Assembly (NCBI RefSeq): GCF_901933205.1
Contig: NC_044571.1
Span: 54,807,994-54,871,993, forward strand
Direction: 5' to 3'
DNA: 64,000 nt
From: Camarhynchus parvulus
Lineage: Eukaryota > Chordata > Aves > Passeriformes > Thraupidae
Shown here: positions 1 through 13,060 of the stretch, piece by piece
Layout: the number at the start of each line of letters is the position of its first letter
Position numbering within the stretch: the stretch's first letter is position 1
Made by a program: the position numbers and the translations under genes
Notes under the pieces: generated by a model
The model's database searches: none
What the model was told of the DNA's origin: nothing
The model's input: the letters and a program-made list of their open reading frames with translations, nothing else

Positions 1-2104
1 TCCATATTGAAACATAAAATTATTATATATTTCTCTGAGTGTAAAATGATCAGGTTTAATCATCGTTATGTTTTATGCATTATGTACCTGTATATGAAAA
101 GTATGCAAAAGGAAGCAATCACCTTTTCTTACAAATTAAGAAAGAACTGAGTTTATTTCATCTTAAAGTCTTCTAAAAATGTCTCCTGTTTTTTCAAAGT
201 AACATTTCAATCAAACTTTAAAAGGCATGATTGACAGGCCCCCAAACAAAAATTTTGACAAATTATTCTTTATTTACCAGATGACATAGTTTTTGATAAC
301 AAATGACTCATATTTAGCTTGAAAAAATATATCTAAAGGACCTTGTATTGTTAATCTGCCCCATGAAATAGTTATTTGAGTAAGAACATCATTGTACACT
401 TTGAAATTCTATATGTAGAGTCTCATTACTTTATAGATTTTTGTCTTTGTATTCAAGTTGCATTTGAAATTCTACATGTGTGGACACAATTACACAGCTT
501 GATCTGAAAAGCAACAAATAAATTATTTGCATGGGGCCTTTCTTCTGTGCACACAGGGTGATCCACTGAGTTACTGCTGAAATAAATAAAAATGAATTAC
601 TAATTTATACTCTAAATCATCCGTGTGGTACCACCCTTACCAGAAGTATTGATGCAAAATTATAAAGAAGGTAAAAAATTTGTAAACTATAATCTCTGTA
701 AGTGAATTTTTAATTTCCATGACTATATCCTTCTTGGATTCACGTCTTTATTATACCATGCATCTTGTTATTCTTGTTATATTATTTTATTGATTTTTTT
801 CAAAGCATTGTTTGTATGTTGTGCAACAACTTGATCTCTGAAGAGCTTCATTTTTTCAATTTCATTCCCCATTTATTTCTAATGTCAAATACATTTCATC
901 TCTATAGAAGTACCTCGAAGGAGTGATCACATTTCTATAATCCTTATTCTTTACATCAGTCAGAATAAGTAGATTTTGAAAACTAATGTTTTGATTAAGC
1001 ACTAAAATCAGAGTTAAAATATGTTACTTATTTTGTATTTGTACATTTTGGCCAGTTAAAATTTAATATTTACTAGGTAAGTGAAAGCAATCTTATTATA
1101 CAAATAAAAGCATAAACATGTGAAACAACTCCCAATTTATGTATATCTTAGAATAGAGCTCTAATAAATCTGTCTCACAAATTTATTTTCTTGTGTTTAT
1201 TTTACACAAAAAAATACACCAGTGACTCTTAATCCCTAAAGCTATGTTTAATTTGTATGAAAAAATAATAAGGTAGGATGGGATAATCCTGTAAATAAAG
1301 AGCTCAAATCTTCTGTCTAAGAAATGTTAAATAAGCTGCCTAGATATAAATCATCTTGTTTAATGTCCTTGCAAATTAGATATTTCTGTCTTGTTCTACT
1401 TAATCCATCAGAAACTTTTATATTTTTAAACCCTTCTATTTGGAACATTCTCCAAAGTCTTGGGTGCTTCTGCGCTGATAAATAGAAGAAAATCAGAGAG
1501 TAAAGTTCAAGCACTGGACTCCATACTTCCATGTTTCTTAATTTTTAGTTCATGTCTTACTTCTCCTTTGAATCTCAATAGCTATTCTTTTTTCTCAATA
1601 ATTCTGCTCCAAAAACAATCTTTCAGGTAAATAGATGTAAAAATATATTTACCATAAACGTTAAAGTACCCTTCCATCTTTTTCCATCTTCTGTGCAATA
1701 GCGGAAAAAGACCTAATGAGAAAGATATTGAAAAAAATCCAAAACACCTTCATATTCAGAGAGTGAATATGAAAAAAACCATGATCTTTTCAAACCATAT
1801 TATCAATTAAAAATAAAAATGAATGTGTAAGAAAACACTGGTGAGAAAATTTGGTCAGTTAACAAGCGGAGGAGAAATATGGTCTTCCAATAAAAAACAA
1901 TTCATAATTTAAAAATAATAAATATATAGTACTCTGAGCATCGGTGTAAACAGTGCTTATTATTCATTCAGATAAAATGAATACATATTGTTTGACAAAG
2001 CTGTAAACCGTTGGACTTACTGGTACTGGAAAATACTGAAGAAAGTATTCAAGTAGATTTCATTATAAAATTTCAGTCTTTCTTCAGTGAAGAATCCTTT
2101 AATA
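1..2104. other. AT-rich non-coding stretch, no feature seen
   Basis: AT-rich sequence with short A and T runs and no recognised repeat, RNA gene or exon. Open frames are short (the longest about 71 codons) and show no recognisable domain. It could be intergenic or intronic; nothing in the bases decides this. Confidence 0.6.
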
Positions 2105-2105
2105 A

Positions 2106-2133
2106 TGATTTCCTGCAAATGTGCAGGAAATCA
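2106..2133. repeat. Perfect 12-bp inverted repeat (hairpin, 4-nt loop)
   Basis: The left arm TGATTTCCTGCA (2106-2117) and right arm TGCAGGAAATCA (2122-2133) are exact reverse complements around the loop AATG. The stem has five G/C pairs, so it would be stable as RNA or as a DNA cruciform. No flanking coding sequence or U-tract suggests a terminator, which would not be expected in a vertebrate. Function is unknown. Confidence 0.85.
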
Positions 2134-2924
2134 GGCAAGAGAAAAATTAAATGCCACTTCAGGCTTGAGAACTGAGCTCTTTTAACTAAACAGACAAGTA
2201 GTAATGATGTAGATACAAAACCAATATTTAAACAGAGAGATTAATGTGCAAATAACAGAACTATTTTATTAGGACTTTTTTTCAAAGGAGAAGCAATATT
2301 TCTATTATATGTAATAAAATCAGTGTTGTTAGCTTCTGACAGGTATACTCTAAAAGACTTGGGTCTACCTTTGGCTTCAATATATGACTATTTTCCTTTT
2401 ACAATTTATGTGACCTTAAATGTGAAAAATGATAACTCAGGAGATATTCACTAAAATATTTTTAATTTTTTCCTTTGAGGTTATTGATAGGTAGAAAATT
2501 TCTGATCTCCTAATGATTATGGGTATTTTTAAAAAATCAACATAACAGATTACATATATATATTCTTTTTATGGTACATTGATAAAAACTGTACTATAAG
2601 AAGTGATTTCTCTCTACTTTCATTTATTTTATCCAACATGGGACCATGAATTTTCTTACAGTAAATGGCATTTTTTAAGAATTCATAACAAACTTATGTA
2701 AAATTTGGTCAGTAAATACTCTATTAATTGTGAGAAATATTTTTAAAAAGTGAATTAGAAGTAATCAGCAGCTATAATAAATTTTTTTTTCTTTATTTAA
2801 ATTCTGTCATCTTTGAGACACAGAGATATTCTCAAAGTAATACAGAAAATAGAACTTATATACAAAATAGGAGAAAAAGTATAAAAGGCGTCTCATCAGC
2901 AGTGTAATGCAAATTGTTTGGGTA

Positions 2925-2979
2925 AAAACATAGTTTAATATGAAAACATAGTTTAATATGAAACATAGTTTAATATGAA
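2925..2979. repeat. Three-copy 17-18 bp tandem repeat
   Basis: The unit AAACATAGTTTAATATG occurs three times head to tail (2925-2942, 2943-2960, 2961-2977), differing only by one A in the A run. This looks like a young micro-minisatellite formed by slippage or unequal exchange. Confidence 0.9.
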
Positions 2980-5900
2980 AATAAACCTGGGAGAATTCTC
3001 ATGCTGAATTGGTTGATGGATTATAAGAATACCTAGGACTTACATGGTGAGTCCTGTTCGTGCAGTTTCGTGCTGTTCCACTCCATACAAAATTAATATC
3101 ACTGCTGTATTACTATGCTATTTGCATTTTTCAAATACCTGCTGGGAATTGGAAAGGATTAGCAAATCGTCATTAAGAATGTTTCCATCTTAGGTAAGAC
3201 TTGCTTAGGTTAGACATTTGTTTAAATAACTGTATTTCCTCCCCTTTTTGCAGTCAGGGGTTTCAGAAACAACAGGGGTTTTTTTTGGTTTTTTTGAAAA
3301 GGATAATATGTTAAATCATTCTGAATTCTGAAAAACCATCACAAGTGTCAAATCCATCTGAGTAGGAGGTTAAATCATCTCAAAAGAAACTTTCATACAT
3401 TTAGTTTATTTTTCTGCTTTACTTGGCAAACAATTTGGATATCTTATTTCCTGAGTGTTTTCTGAGGAAAGAGGCTTAATTATAATTATACACATTAAGA
3501 GGGTTCAAACTGATAAACAGAGAAGAAAAAGCCTGCAAATTAGCTAAGCTACAGCATCAGCCCAGTTGCATAATTGTGATTTCCTGAAATCCTGAGTTGA
3601 AAACAGATTTTGAAAGGAATCCCTAAGTAATGGAGAATACTAAGAAGATTGAGTTCCACTTTTGTCTTCACTTAGTTTTTTTCACTCTGCCATAATTTCA
3701 GCCTGTTTCAGTGAACTTTGATGGATTCTATCTATGTTAAAACATCTCACAGACTTCACAGAACACTCCAGGAATTTAAAAGAGGCAGTTGTGAGCAAAT
3801 TATACTGATTATATCATTGTGTGTTCCCTTGGATTTTGATTGGAAGAGTCCCATCAAAAGATACAGTAGTCTGCTTCTAGCTGATTATTTCTGCATAAAT
3901 ATTTTGCACAATTAACATATTTGAGACCATTAATTGAAAATAGTCCTTACTCATCCGGATAATTTCATTTATGGTGCTACATTCTATGGAATGAGGCACA
4001 AAAATCCATACTCAAGTTATGCTTTCTTGAGTTGTTAAGATAAAATTTGTAATGGGAAAAAGTACAACACAATTTATGGATATAGTAATTTATTGATAAT
4101 CCAATTGAAGTAAAAATTATGGCTATTTCAGTTAAAATGAATTTTATACATCAGAAATCCATAATCCTCCATTAAAATAATTAACAAAAAGCCAAGAGAA
4201 ATAATAATGCAATTAAGAATATAATATCCAGGCCATGATATCTTATTGCCGCTCCACTTTTCTGACATTCTTTTTAGTCTTTCCCATCGATGAAGGATCC
4301 CTGAACAGTCTTCCTGAGAAATGCAAAGCAGAGAAGCCTCCATGGCTAAATGTGAACAAACTCCTGGGAAGACAAGATTAAGATGCTGATAGTGTCACTC
4401 TCTTCCTCTCCTGGTTTTCTTCATTTATGAGTTTGTGTTTGCCACTTTGTCAGCTTCTCTCCCATTCCTCAGCAGGTGTCAGTCCTCTAAATTCTTAGCA
4501 ATCTTAAACCTCAAGAGGGGTCTCAACGTCCTCCTGAGCCTTTCACAGCTCAGAATTTCTTTCCCCCCAAGATTTCAGTTCTACTTAAAGACTTTGTGTA
4601 CGATTAATAGAGTGACAGTGAGAGCAGACCTGTAAAAGCATCTCCTAATCTCTCAGGCTTTCTCCTTTTATGGTGCTGGAAAGTTAAAGGCCCAAGAAAA
4701 AAAATCAAAATTATTAGCAGAGCTGATTGCCCTTCAGAATCTTGATCTCCTTTTCCTCCATGTCACAGTGATCCATCCCTTGTTTAGAAAGCAATATCCC
4801 TAAATGTTTCCACTGGGGAAATCAAAGGCTCCACTTCAACCCCTGACTTTTATACTCAATATCAGTCAAAGTCAACAGCCCGGTTGAAAACCCATATATT
4901 CAGGGCCGCTAGTCATTCATCATTAATGACTCTTGATTGTTCCATCACCTTTTCTCAGCCTTTTTATTTGGTGCCAAACTTACACTACAAAATTTTTGTA
5001 CCAAAGCCCAAAGGTAATTTTAGCTCAATGTATAAATAGCAAATGAAGGTCACAGCAAAATGTACAGTCTCTGAAGCAAGAGAGAATTCATTGTCTGATA
5101 AATGATACTTCCAAACACTTCACCTTTTCATCTTTATTAAGATATATTTTCCTTAAATTCTGTATTTAATTTCACAATGTTTTATCCTATATTTTACCTG
5201 AGCATTAGATATAATACCAGTATATTTAAAGTATAAAATTTGATCAATAGTCAACTAAGTAATATTAGCATTGTGTAATATTAGTATTATGGGTCAACAA
5301 AGTGAAAAATTCAGGTAAGACAAAGCAATGTTATTGGTATGATTTTCTTTTATTAAATATGATTTTAGAAATAACAAGATTTATTTTACTTGGTTTTAAT
5401 TGGAAGAAGCAAAATTCTTTATAAATTCACAATATTATTCTTCTTGAATAGCTTTGTCATGTAGTTGCAATTAAACTGGAGTCAAGATTTTTTTTTTAGG
5501 ATAGAAACGTTGATAAAAATATAGTTAAAAGTTAACCTTCTTTGCAGAGATGTTTTTCTTTTTTTAATACCAGAAAAATATATAATACTATGGCAAATAT
5601 TGAAAACTGTACAAATAAAGCATATATTCATACCAAATACATCTATAAGCATTGTATAATTTACTCAAAAGATCAATTGACATTGAAAATTAAAAAAATA
5701 ATATAGATTTTTCTCTCATCCTAAGAACCTTTGGTAGGTTTCAACACCAATGTAAAATTGATGTAAATATCTACATGAAAAGATCCTGGCTGCCTCCCTT
5801 TCACATCCATTTTCTATTATTGAGAAGCATTGTATGGTATATCTGACTATACATGTTACTGTACAATTTGTTAGAGTCTCAAATTATTGGTAGAGGCATA

Positions 5901-7015
5901 CATTTTGATGGACAGTCTCCTGTTTTAAAACAAAAATTCCAACCTATGGTTCAGCTCTCAAGCCTTTCCCAAAAATGATGAAGTTTTCTTTTTGGGGCAG
6001 TGATTATCTTATTCATGGTACATCATCTTGTTTTCATAGTTTCAACCGAGAGCATTTTTTGATGTTCCACACATTGGACTCAATGATCTCAGATATCTTT
6101 TCTAACTTTAATGATTCTATGAATCCTAAATCCATAAGCAACTCTGTGGATTTTTACTAAAGGGTATCTTAGAAGTGTGAGAATCATCTGGAAGAAATAA
6201 ACTTAACAGTAATGGCTGTGTCCAAGGTGAATTGAAGTAAAGGAAAAATTGAGATGAACTTTTTCTTTTTCCTCCTGCATTTTAAGTATTAAATATTTGC
6301 TCTTTATCCCGTAGCTACACACAAACCACTGGCACTAGCTACCATTGTTAAACATGTTTGAGGCTTGGATGACTTCACTTCTCACCTGACACAGTGTTAC
6401 AGAACACTGTTTTTGAACAGTCAATTCTCAAGTAACTTATATGACTTGGCAAAATAAAAAATAACAGATTCAGGGTAATGTCTGTACTTCATCAATCATC
6501 TTAAAGAGTTTTTCAAGCTTACTAGTGATGCTGTTTCAATGCCAGTGTAGGAAAAATGTGTGACCAATAAAATAATGGCAGGTTCCATAAGTAAACTCTT
6601 ACCCATACAAATTTTGCTGGGGAGCACCAACAAAATCTCTAAGTTTGCCAATTATGTGATTAAATAGCCAAGTCTGAAATAGCTAAAAAAATTATTTCTT
6701 GCATGTAACTTGAATTATGTCAGGAATTATGTGAGGTCTTTTATAGGAAGCACTTTTTAACATTATCACAACCACCAAGAAGAATGATAAATTATGCAAA
6801 GCTCCCAGAAAGGATTGGAAATAAGAACATGTTTTCTACACAGCAAATATTTTGATTGTCTCTGATACATATAAGCAAATATTCCAATGCATTTCAGGGA
6901 AGTTACTTACTACAAAAAAAAAAAAAAGGAAGAAAAAAAGGCTTCAATTTAAAAAATATATATATATTAGAAGAGAGAAAATGGAAAAAATTGTGAAAGA
7001 AAATAAAATAGAAAC
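2980..7015. other. AT-rich non-coding stretch, no gene seen
   Basis: Plain AT-rich sequence. It includes a T-rich run near 3279-3297, a somewhat less AT-rich patch around 4,370-4,960 with no recognisable element, a 7-bp inverted repeat at about 4912-4932, and an A run at 6914-6945. No exon, RNA gene or transposon could be supported. Confidence 0.55.
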
Positions 7016-7069
7016 AAGGAAAGGGAAAGGAAAGGAAGGAAAAAGGGAAGGAAAAAGAAGGGAAGAAAA
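7016..7069 (+). repeat. 54-nt uninterrupted homopurine (GGAAA-rich) tract
   Basis: Every base from 7016 to 7069 is A or G, mostly as GGAAA and GGAAAAAG units. The tract follows another A/G-rich stretch starting near 6,970. Homopurine runs of this length can form triplex (H-DNA) structures; that is family knowledge, not seen here. The lysine/glutamate-rich open frame across it is a composition artefact. Confidence 0.85.
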
Positions 7070-10000
7070 TATCTTCCAAATATGTTCTGATTTAAGCCAT
7101 GAAGTAAAGTCCATATAAATTTAAGACTTATGTACATACTGTTTTGGTATGTGAAATATTGCCTAGTGTTCTCAGAAGTTTTGATTGGTCTTAAAATCAT
7201 CACTTTTAATTTTAATTTTTATGAAGATGAGGGAGAACCTCTAGTTCCATAAAAGTGTTCCATTCTGTTCAAGGAGGGCTGTGTTTTTTTCCCACACACT
7301 AGTCTCTAATAAATTCAAAAGCCAGCATTGCCATTCACATTGCCTTAAATCCATTCTGTAATCAACCATGCAAAATAGACACATCTGAAATACGGTTAAG
7401 ATTGTAGGTGGTCCGAATGATTCTCTGTGCATTTCTCTTTTTCTCCACAGACCACAAAAATATGCTCAGGGCACCTCTTGAGGCTAGGTAGGAAAAGAAT
7501 AGAGCCCATTGACGGATTTAATAATACATGTTATCCACAGACATAAGTGGGCACTCTGTCCATGCAGAATAAATAGCAGACCAGGTCTCTTAATTCTGCT
7601 TTCAATTCTGAATGCTTAAAATTTAGTAGTAATCTGATTGTATCCTGGGGAGGAGAGTGTTTAGTGGAAAAAAGATTTGCATGTATTTTCTCTATTATTT
7701 ATTTCTGTTTATTGTCAAGGAGTTGTCTGCAGTGCTGGGAACACTTTCATGTTTTTAATCCCCGTTGATGAAGGAAAATCATTACATATCTAATAAAAAG
7801 GGTAAAAAAGCTGGAAACAAACCCCATTTCAATTTTTCCTAATGCCTCCCAAGACCTCTTGGTAATCAGTGCATTGTAGCACATCTCTAGATAAGAGTTT
7901 AATGATTCCCTGTCCTATCCATCAGGAACAGCTGACTGTGGTACAGTTCCTGAGCGAAAGTAAGGAGGTTATTATGCTTTTCCCTTAATAGAGAAGGCTT
8001 TAAGATGGAAGTGTACATGTTTAAGGCAGCTAGGTTTTACTCTGGAATATTTTGAAAGATATAAAATATGAACACTGAAGGACTAAGACTATTCTTGCCA
8101 TAGGACAGAAAGGGAGGTCTGTAAGACAGAATCTCATCTTTAGCGCCTTAGTGCTGTAAATTCCATAAAATTGGGAACTGAAATTATAGTTGCAGCAGCT
8201 GCTCTTCTGCTACCTGCCTGAAGCTTAAATCTCACTGAATTTTCATGAGATTATTTGGAACCTTGAATTAAAATCCAGAGAAGCATGTATGTTATTAATT
8301 CATATTTGATGCTTAAATCCCTCTGAAATGCATGTGAAAGATATTTTCAAAAATTTTAATCTAGAATGTTAACCTGTTCTAAAGAAAATAATTTATGATT
8401 TTTGATTAGATCTTGAAATAATATTAAATCACACAACCAGCAGAATGAGACTGACTTACACTTTCATGGAATGTGATAAAAATGGAAATAAATATTATCA
8501 ACATTTTTTAATTTATCAAATGATCAGTCACTATTTTAGTTAGTGCTATAAAATTTTTGAGCAGTGAGCATACATATATATATACATAAGCATCCATTAA
8601 TTAATTCCCATTCTAGACTGCAATGGAAAAGGTAACAAAAGAACAAGTTTATCATAGAATTTTATCTGTTTGATCAAAATCACTACTGTGTTTAGAAAAG
8701 AAATATTAAATTAGGAAAATTCTTTTTGTAATGATGAAAAAGCTGATTCCTTCTAGTTCTTGAGTTCTTTTGAAACATGAAAATTATTGGAAAAAAATGT
8801 GATTATGAAGATACCTTTTCAAGAGAAAACTCTGAAGCTTTGTCAGATACTTCAAAACATTTTTCAAAGACAGGAGTTAACTTTGAATTTTTAGTTAGAA
8901 GCATACTGAGCTCTATATAACTTCTTAGTGTCAAAAAAAGACATTTTTAGCAATGAAAAGCAATCTCCCCATATCTTCTGTCATATGAAGATGTGAACAT
9001 GAACAGCAAATTTTAAGGAATATAGGAAATAAAACATTTTTTTCTTTTGACTGTAATCTTGGTGCTGTACCTTCCTGATTTTTAACACCTTTCTGTCACA
9101 ACATCTCAGAAATGTTCATGGCATTTCTAAGAGGTCTGAATTGGTGATTTGATCCATAATAGCATCATGACAAGAATAGCAAAAGAAAATATATAGATAT
9201 GTCTATCTTAAATTTTTGAATTATTTTCAAGGAATGATCAAACAAAAAGTGTGAATCAAAAACTTCCTGATGTGTGTCTGCGGAGCTAAGTGTATCAGAA
9301 TCATCAGATTGCTTCATTAAGCCATTTAGAGTCAGGATTTTTATATAGTTGGAAATGGACCGCTATAAAAATATGTTTGAAACTACATAATGATGATGAT
9401 TAAAAGAAAATGAAGTGCAGTTAAAGACTCGGGTCTTTTTACCTATGTCAAGAAAATCTAAGATATTAATTTCTCTGCTGCTGCAAACAACAGGAGGACT
9501 TAAAAATTTGGGTTTTTGTCTGTCAGTATCTATACATTCATTTTCTTTTCTGTTCTGTGATTCGTCGTTATTATAAATGGCATTGTCCAAAAAATAATAT
9601 CATAGAGGATAAAGAATCCATCTATGTTAGACATGTAAAGCATCTGACAGTCATTTTATGTTCCTTTATTTTATTAATTAGGAGAAAACACACTATGGGT
9701 TGAATTAATCTACTTTGCAATAAGTACCCCTTTCTACTGTATTAGAAGCCTAAATGGCTGCTATAAATACACCGTTATTTCCTGGGCCTCCTCAGTCTAG
9801 CAAGATCTGGCAGTGCATAAAACATGCCTTTTCCCTTGCAGTTCAGTTCCCTATCCTGCCCAGTTTTTTTATGCAATTTACTTAGATTGGCTGTGAGATT
9901 TTACTATGAATACTGTTTGATGGAAATAGTTTTAATTCTAATTTCTGTTTCAGGTGCCACTGAAATATGATTTCTTCTATATCTGAATATGTATTTTCAG

Positions 10001-10612
10001 AACTATTTCTTTTGGAATAATGCCATTTTGTGTGTAGTATTGTTTTGTTACATATTAGAGAAGCTCATATTTCCTGCCTAATCTTTTTTACTAGAACAGC
10101 GCATATTTTACTTTTAAAGATGCCACTTCTTATTTCCTATTAGGACAAATTTTCAATACAAATAAAAGCTAGCTTTTTTCCTGTTTTTAAGAAGTCCTTA
10201 CTACAAAATGACAGTCTTCTGATCTATTCAAATTAAAATTTCAAATTGTGATGTAGTGGTGATTCAATAACATTTTAACTTTGCCTTCACAATCAATAAG
10301 ATAAGAAGACAGTTAAGCCTGGTAGTGAAGTACTCTTCTAAATAAAGCTGCCATGCCATTCTGAAAACAATGACTAAACTAACATTCACATATATATCTG
10401 GTTTGTTTAAAGATCTCAAGAAGTGTGTACACTCACCACATTTATACTCCTGCACTTACTGGTTGCATTATTCTACCTAATAAGCATCACACACATAAAC
10501 TAGAAAACTCATTTATTTCACTTATGTGACCTACTTGCGTTCTGATTTACTTTAGGAAAAGGATATTCTGGGCTGTACTACTCAACACAGAAAACATAAT
10601 GCTTAAAAATGA
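7070..10612. other. AT-rich non-coding stretch; no gene seen
   Basis: No transposon or exon recognised. A short alternating AT run sits at about 8573-8585. Around 9,715-9,860 the sequence is less AT-biased and contains CTATAAATA (near 9760), which fits the MEF2 consensus YTA(A/T)4TAR. One such match by chance is common, so this is only a remark. Confidence 0.5.
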
Positions 10613-10672
10613 TGGGGTTTTTTTTGCTTTGTTGTTTTTTTTCCTTTTACTTATTTTTTTTTTCCTTCCTTT
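10613..10672. repeat. T-rich low-complexity tract
   Basis: Runs of T broken by single G or C bases, consistent with a decayed poly(A) tail of a minus-strand retroposon or simple slippage. No retroposon body is recognisable next to it. Confidence 0.7.
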
Positions 10673-10940
10673 GTCCCTCTCTGCTCCTGGATCTAAACTA
10701 GTAATAATTAAGCAATTAAACAATAAGAAAAAGTATACTGATCAGAAAAAATGCTGAAGGATATCTGTGTCTTCTATCTAGTAGTATTTGATATAAGGTT
10801 AAACTGGAATACAGCATTTTGAAAACAGGCAGAGAACGCCATAAATTAAAAAAAATGTTAATCCTTGAAAAAATGAAGCAGCCAGGTAAAAAATATTAAG
10901 ATCTATATGTTGGTTCATTATTTCATTCAATTTCTTCCTT

Positions 10941-11072
10941 GTTTTTGGGGTTTTTTTGTTTTGTTGGTTTATTTTCAGTTTTTTGATTATTAGGTTTTGT
11001 TTGTTTGTTTGTTTTTGTTTGGGCTTTTTGTGTGTTTTTTGTTTGGGTGTGATTTTTTTGTTTGAGGATTTT
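10941..11072 (-). repeat. (GTTT)n / CAAA-type low-complexity tract
   Basis: T/G-rich tract with several GTTT units in a row (about 10998-11020). On the minus strand it reads as A-rich with CAAA units, the same type as the A/C-rich tracts at 14.8, 21.0, 21.8, 23.05 and 25.2 kb. The lysine/threonine-rich minus-strand frame across it is an artefact. Confidence 0.8.
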
Positions 11073-12689
11073 TACCATGTTTTCATCATAGTAAATATTC
11101 AGTACAATTTCAAAATATAGCTTATTTATCATAATATACGCCCCTGTATTACTTTGTTTTAATGCATTTATTATATTAGTGATGAATAAATGCATTTCAA
11201 AGTAGGAAAAGTTTTACTGAAAATTTGGTTTCATGTTTACTGTAAAACGGCAACAGACTTTCAATGTTTATTTGGTCGTACTTTTTTTAAGAACACCCAT
11301 CTCTTCTTGAATGCTCATCAGATTTTTGAGAGCAACTTGATGGAAATTAAGACTGAAAATGAAAAAGTCTGTATTTCTCTCTTTTTTACCCTTATAAAGT
11401 ATGACGGAGAATGATATACAAAAATATTAAATATTCAATGCTCGTTATTCACAATACAGAGAAAATTAGAATCCATAAATCTCTAGCACACAGCTGTTGT
11501 AAGTATTTAAAAATACAAACCTGAAATGAAAAGTGTGTCAGCTTAATGATCGGTCTGAAGCAGAAAGATCTGAAAAATACTCTCTGTGATTTTCACCCTG
11601 CCAGTTTAGCATGATTTATACGGAATATGTTAGGTCTTATTTCCATGAGTCTAGGCATTGATAAATAATATGTCCTTGTTCTCTCCTTCAACAAATGGAA
11701 CATTTTGGACCCCAAAAACTTAAAATCACTCATAAAATGAATTTCCATCAACAAACTTTCCTGAACGTATTAAATTTTTGTTTCTGTCTGTCAAATGTAG
11801 TTCCCATATTTCTTAAATCAGCCATTATTTTATTGAAAAAGTTCTTATTTCAGAAAACATTCCCTGTTTTTCAAAAAACCTTAATAGATTCTTAGCATAA
11901 ATCATGTAGCTAATTGCTACTAGCTTCTATGAAACATAGACATGGTTTTTAGATTTAAGCTGTTGGAAAAATGCATCTGTGAATCAAGAATTATTGAACT
12001 AAGACCCTTAATTAATGTTTTAATGGCTTGCAAAACATTATTTTATGGTACTGTCATTTATGCTGATTCCACTCTTCTTTATATTATTACTGCTATTACC
12101 TAATATAGCTAGGAAAGAAAGAGTTTTTCAACAGCTCACACTGTCATCTTTCTGTTCAAGAGCCCCTTGAGAATTTTACAAAGCTCATAATTTCAATATT
12201 TATTATTTATTTATATACTGGCTGTAGAGCATCAAAGTTCATGATGCAGTCTTCCTTCAATTCCAGACAGACATGAAGAAACATTTATTTACTGTGCATA
12301 TAAGAGGAGCTAAAGTTGCAGGAAGACATAGAAAAATATTAGAACTCATTTTTCCTTCTGTCAAATTATTACTTCTGCACAGCTGGGTAAAACTCAGTCT
12401 TGTCATTTCATTGGGATGTCTGTGTTAGCAGATATATTTATTTTCAAACATGATACCTGCTTTCACCTTGCCCTTCTTAGCTCTCCTACTGATGCAACAG
12501 ACAGAAAAAAAATGTAGTTAGTCATTAGAATCCACATGCTGAAATAGTCTCATCTTGAAATTGAAGTATTTATCAATACACAGTTTGAGAAGCTATTCCA
12601 TCAATTATAGTCAGATTGCATCCTAGACTGAATATGCAGAGAGAAAAAAAATTTCTTTATTATCAAACTTCTGAATCATTATCACTGCT
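11073..12689. other. AT-rich non-coding stretch, no feature seen
   Basis: Short frames only; no recognised repeat or RNA gene. Confidence 0.55.
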
Positions 12690-13060
12690 GGCTGGCTCAA
12701 AAGAAATGACAAAACATGTGTGCCAAGAATAAGGTATAGCTCACAACCCATTTTACACTAGGCCAGAGAGATTTGGCTCACACCTCCTGTATGCTTCACC
12801 CTCTAATGACTGTACCTTCCAAACACACTGTTCCTGGGTGCTCCCCACTCCACACACCCCTTTTCTAGGCCAGGTGCCTGCATGCTATCCTGCCAGAGTG
12901 ATTTATGCCTTCATCATGTCCAGGTCAAAGTATGGGGTGTGAGTGCTACACCTCACAGCACACTTCAGTCACTGCAAATGCCAACATTTGCACTTGAACA
13001 ATCTTCCATGCAACCTTGAGACTCATGATTTATTGGACAAAATTAATGCACTCATCATTA
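12690..13060. other. GC-richer patch, unassigned (possible old transposon)
   Basis: This patch is clearly richer in C and G than its surroundings, with C-rich words around 12,840-12,900. The abrupt composition change resembles the LTR remnants elsewhere in the window, but I recognise no family. It could equally be unique sequence. Confidence 0.3.

Noticed and set aside
9755..9768. TATA/MEF2-like CTATAAATA as a promoter
   Set aside because: A single 9-base match is expected by chance several times in DNA this AT-rich, and no exon or CpG-rich region lies nearby.
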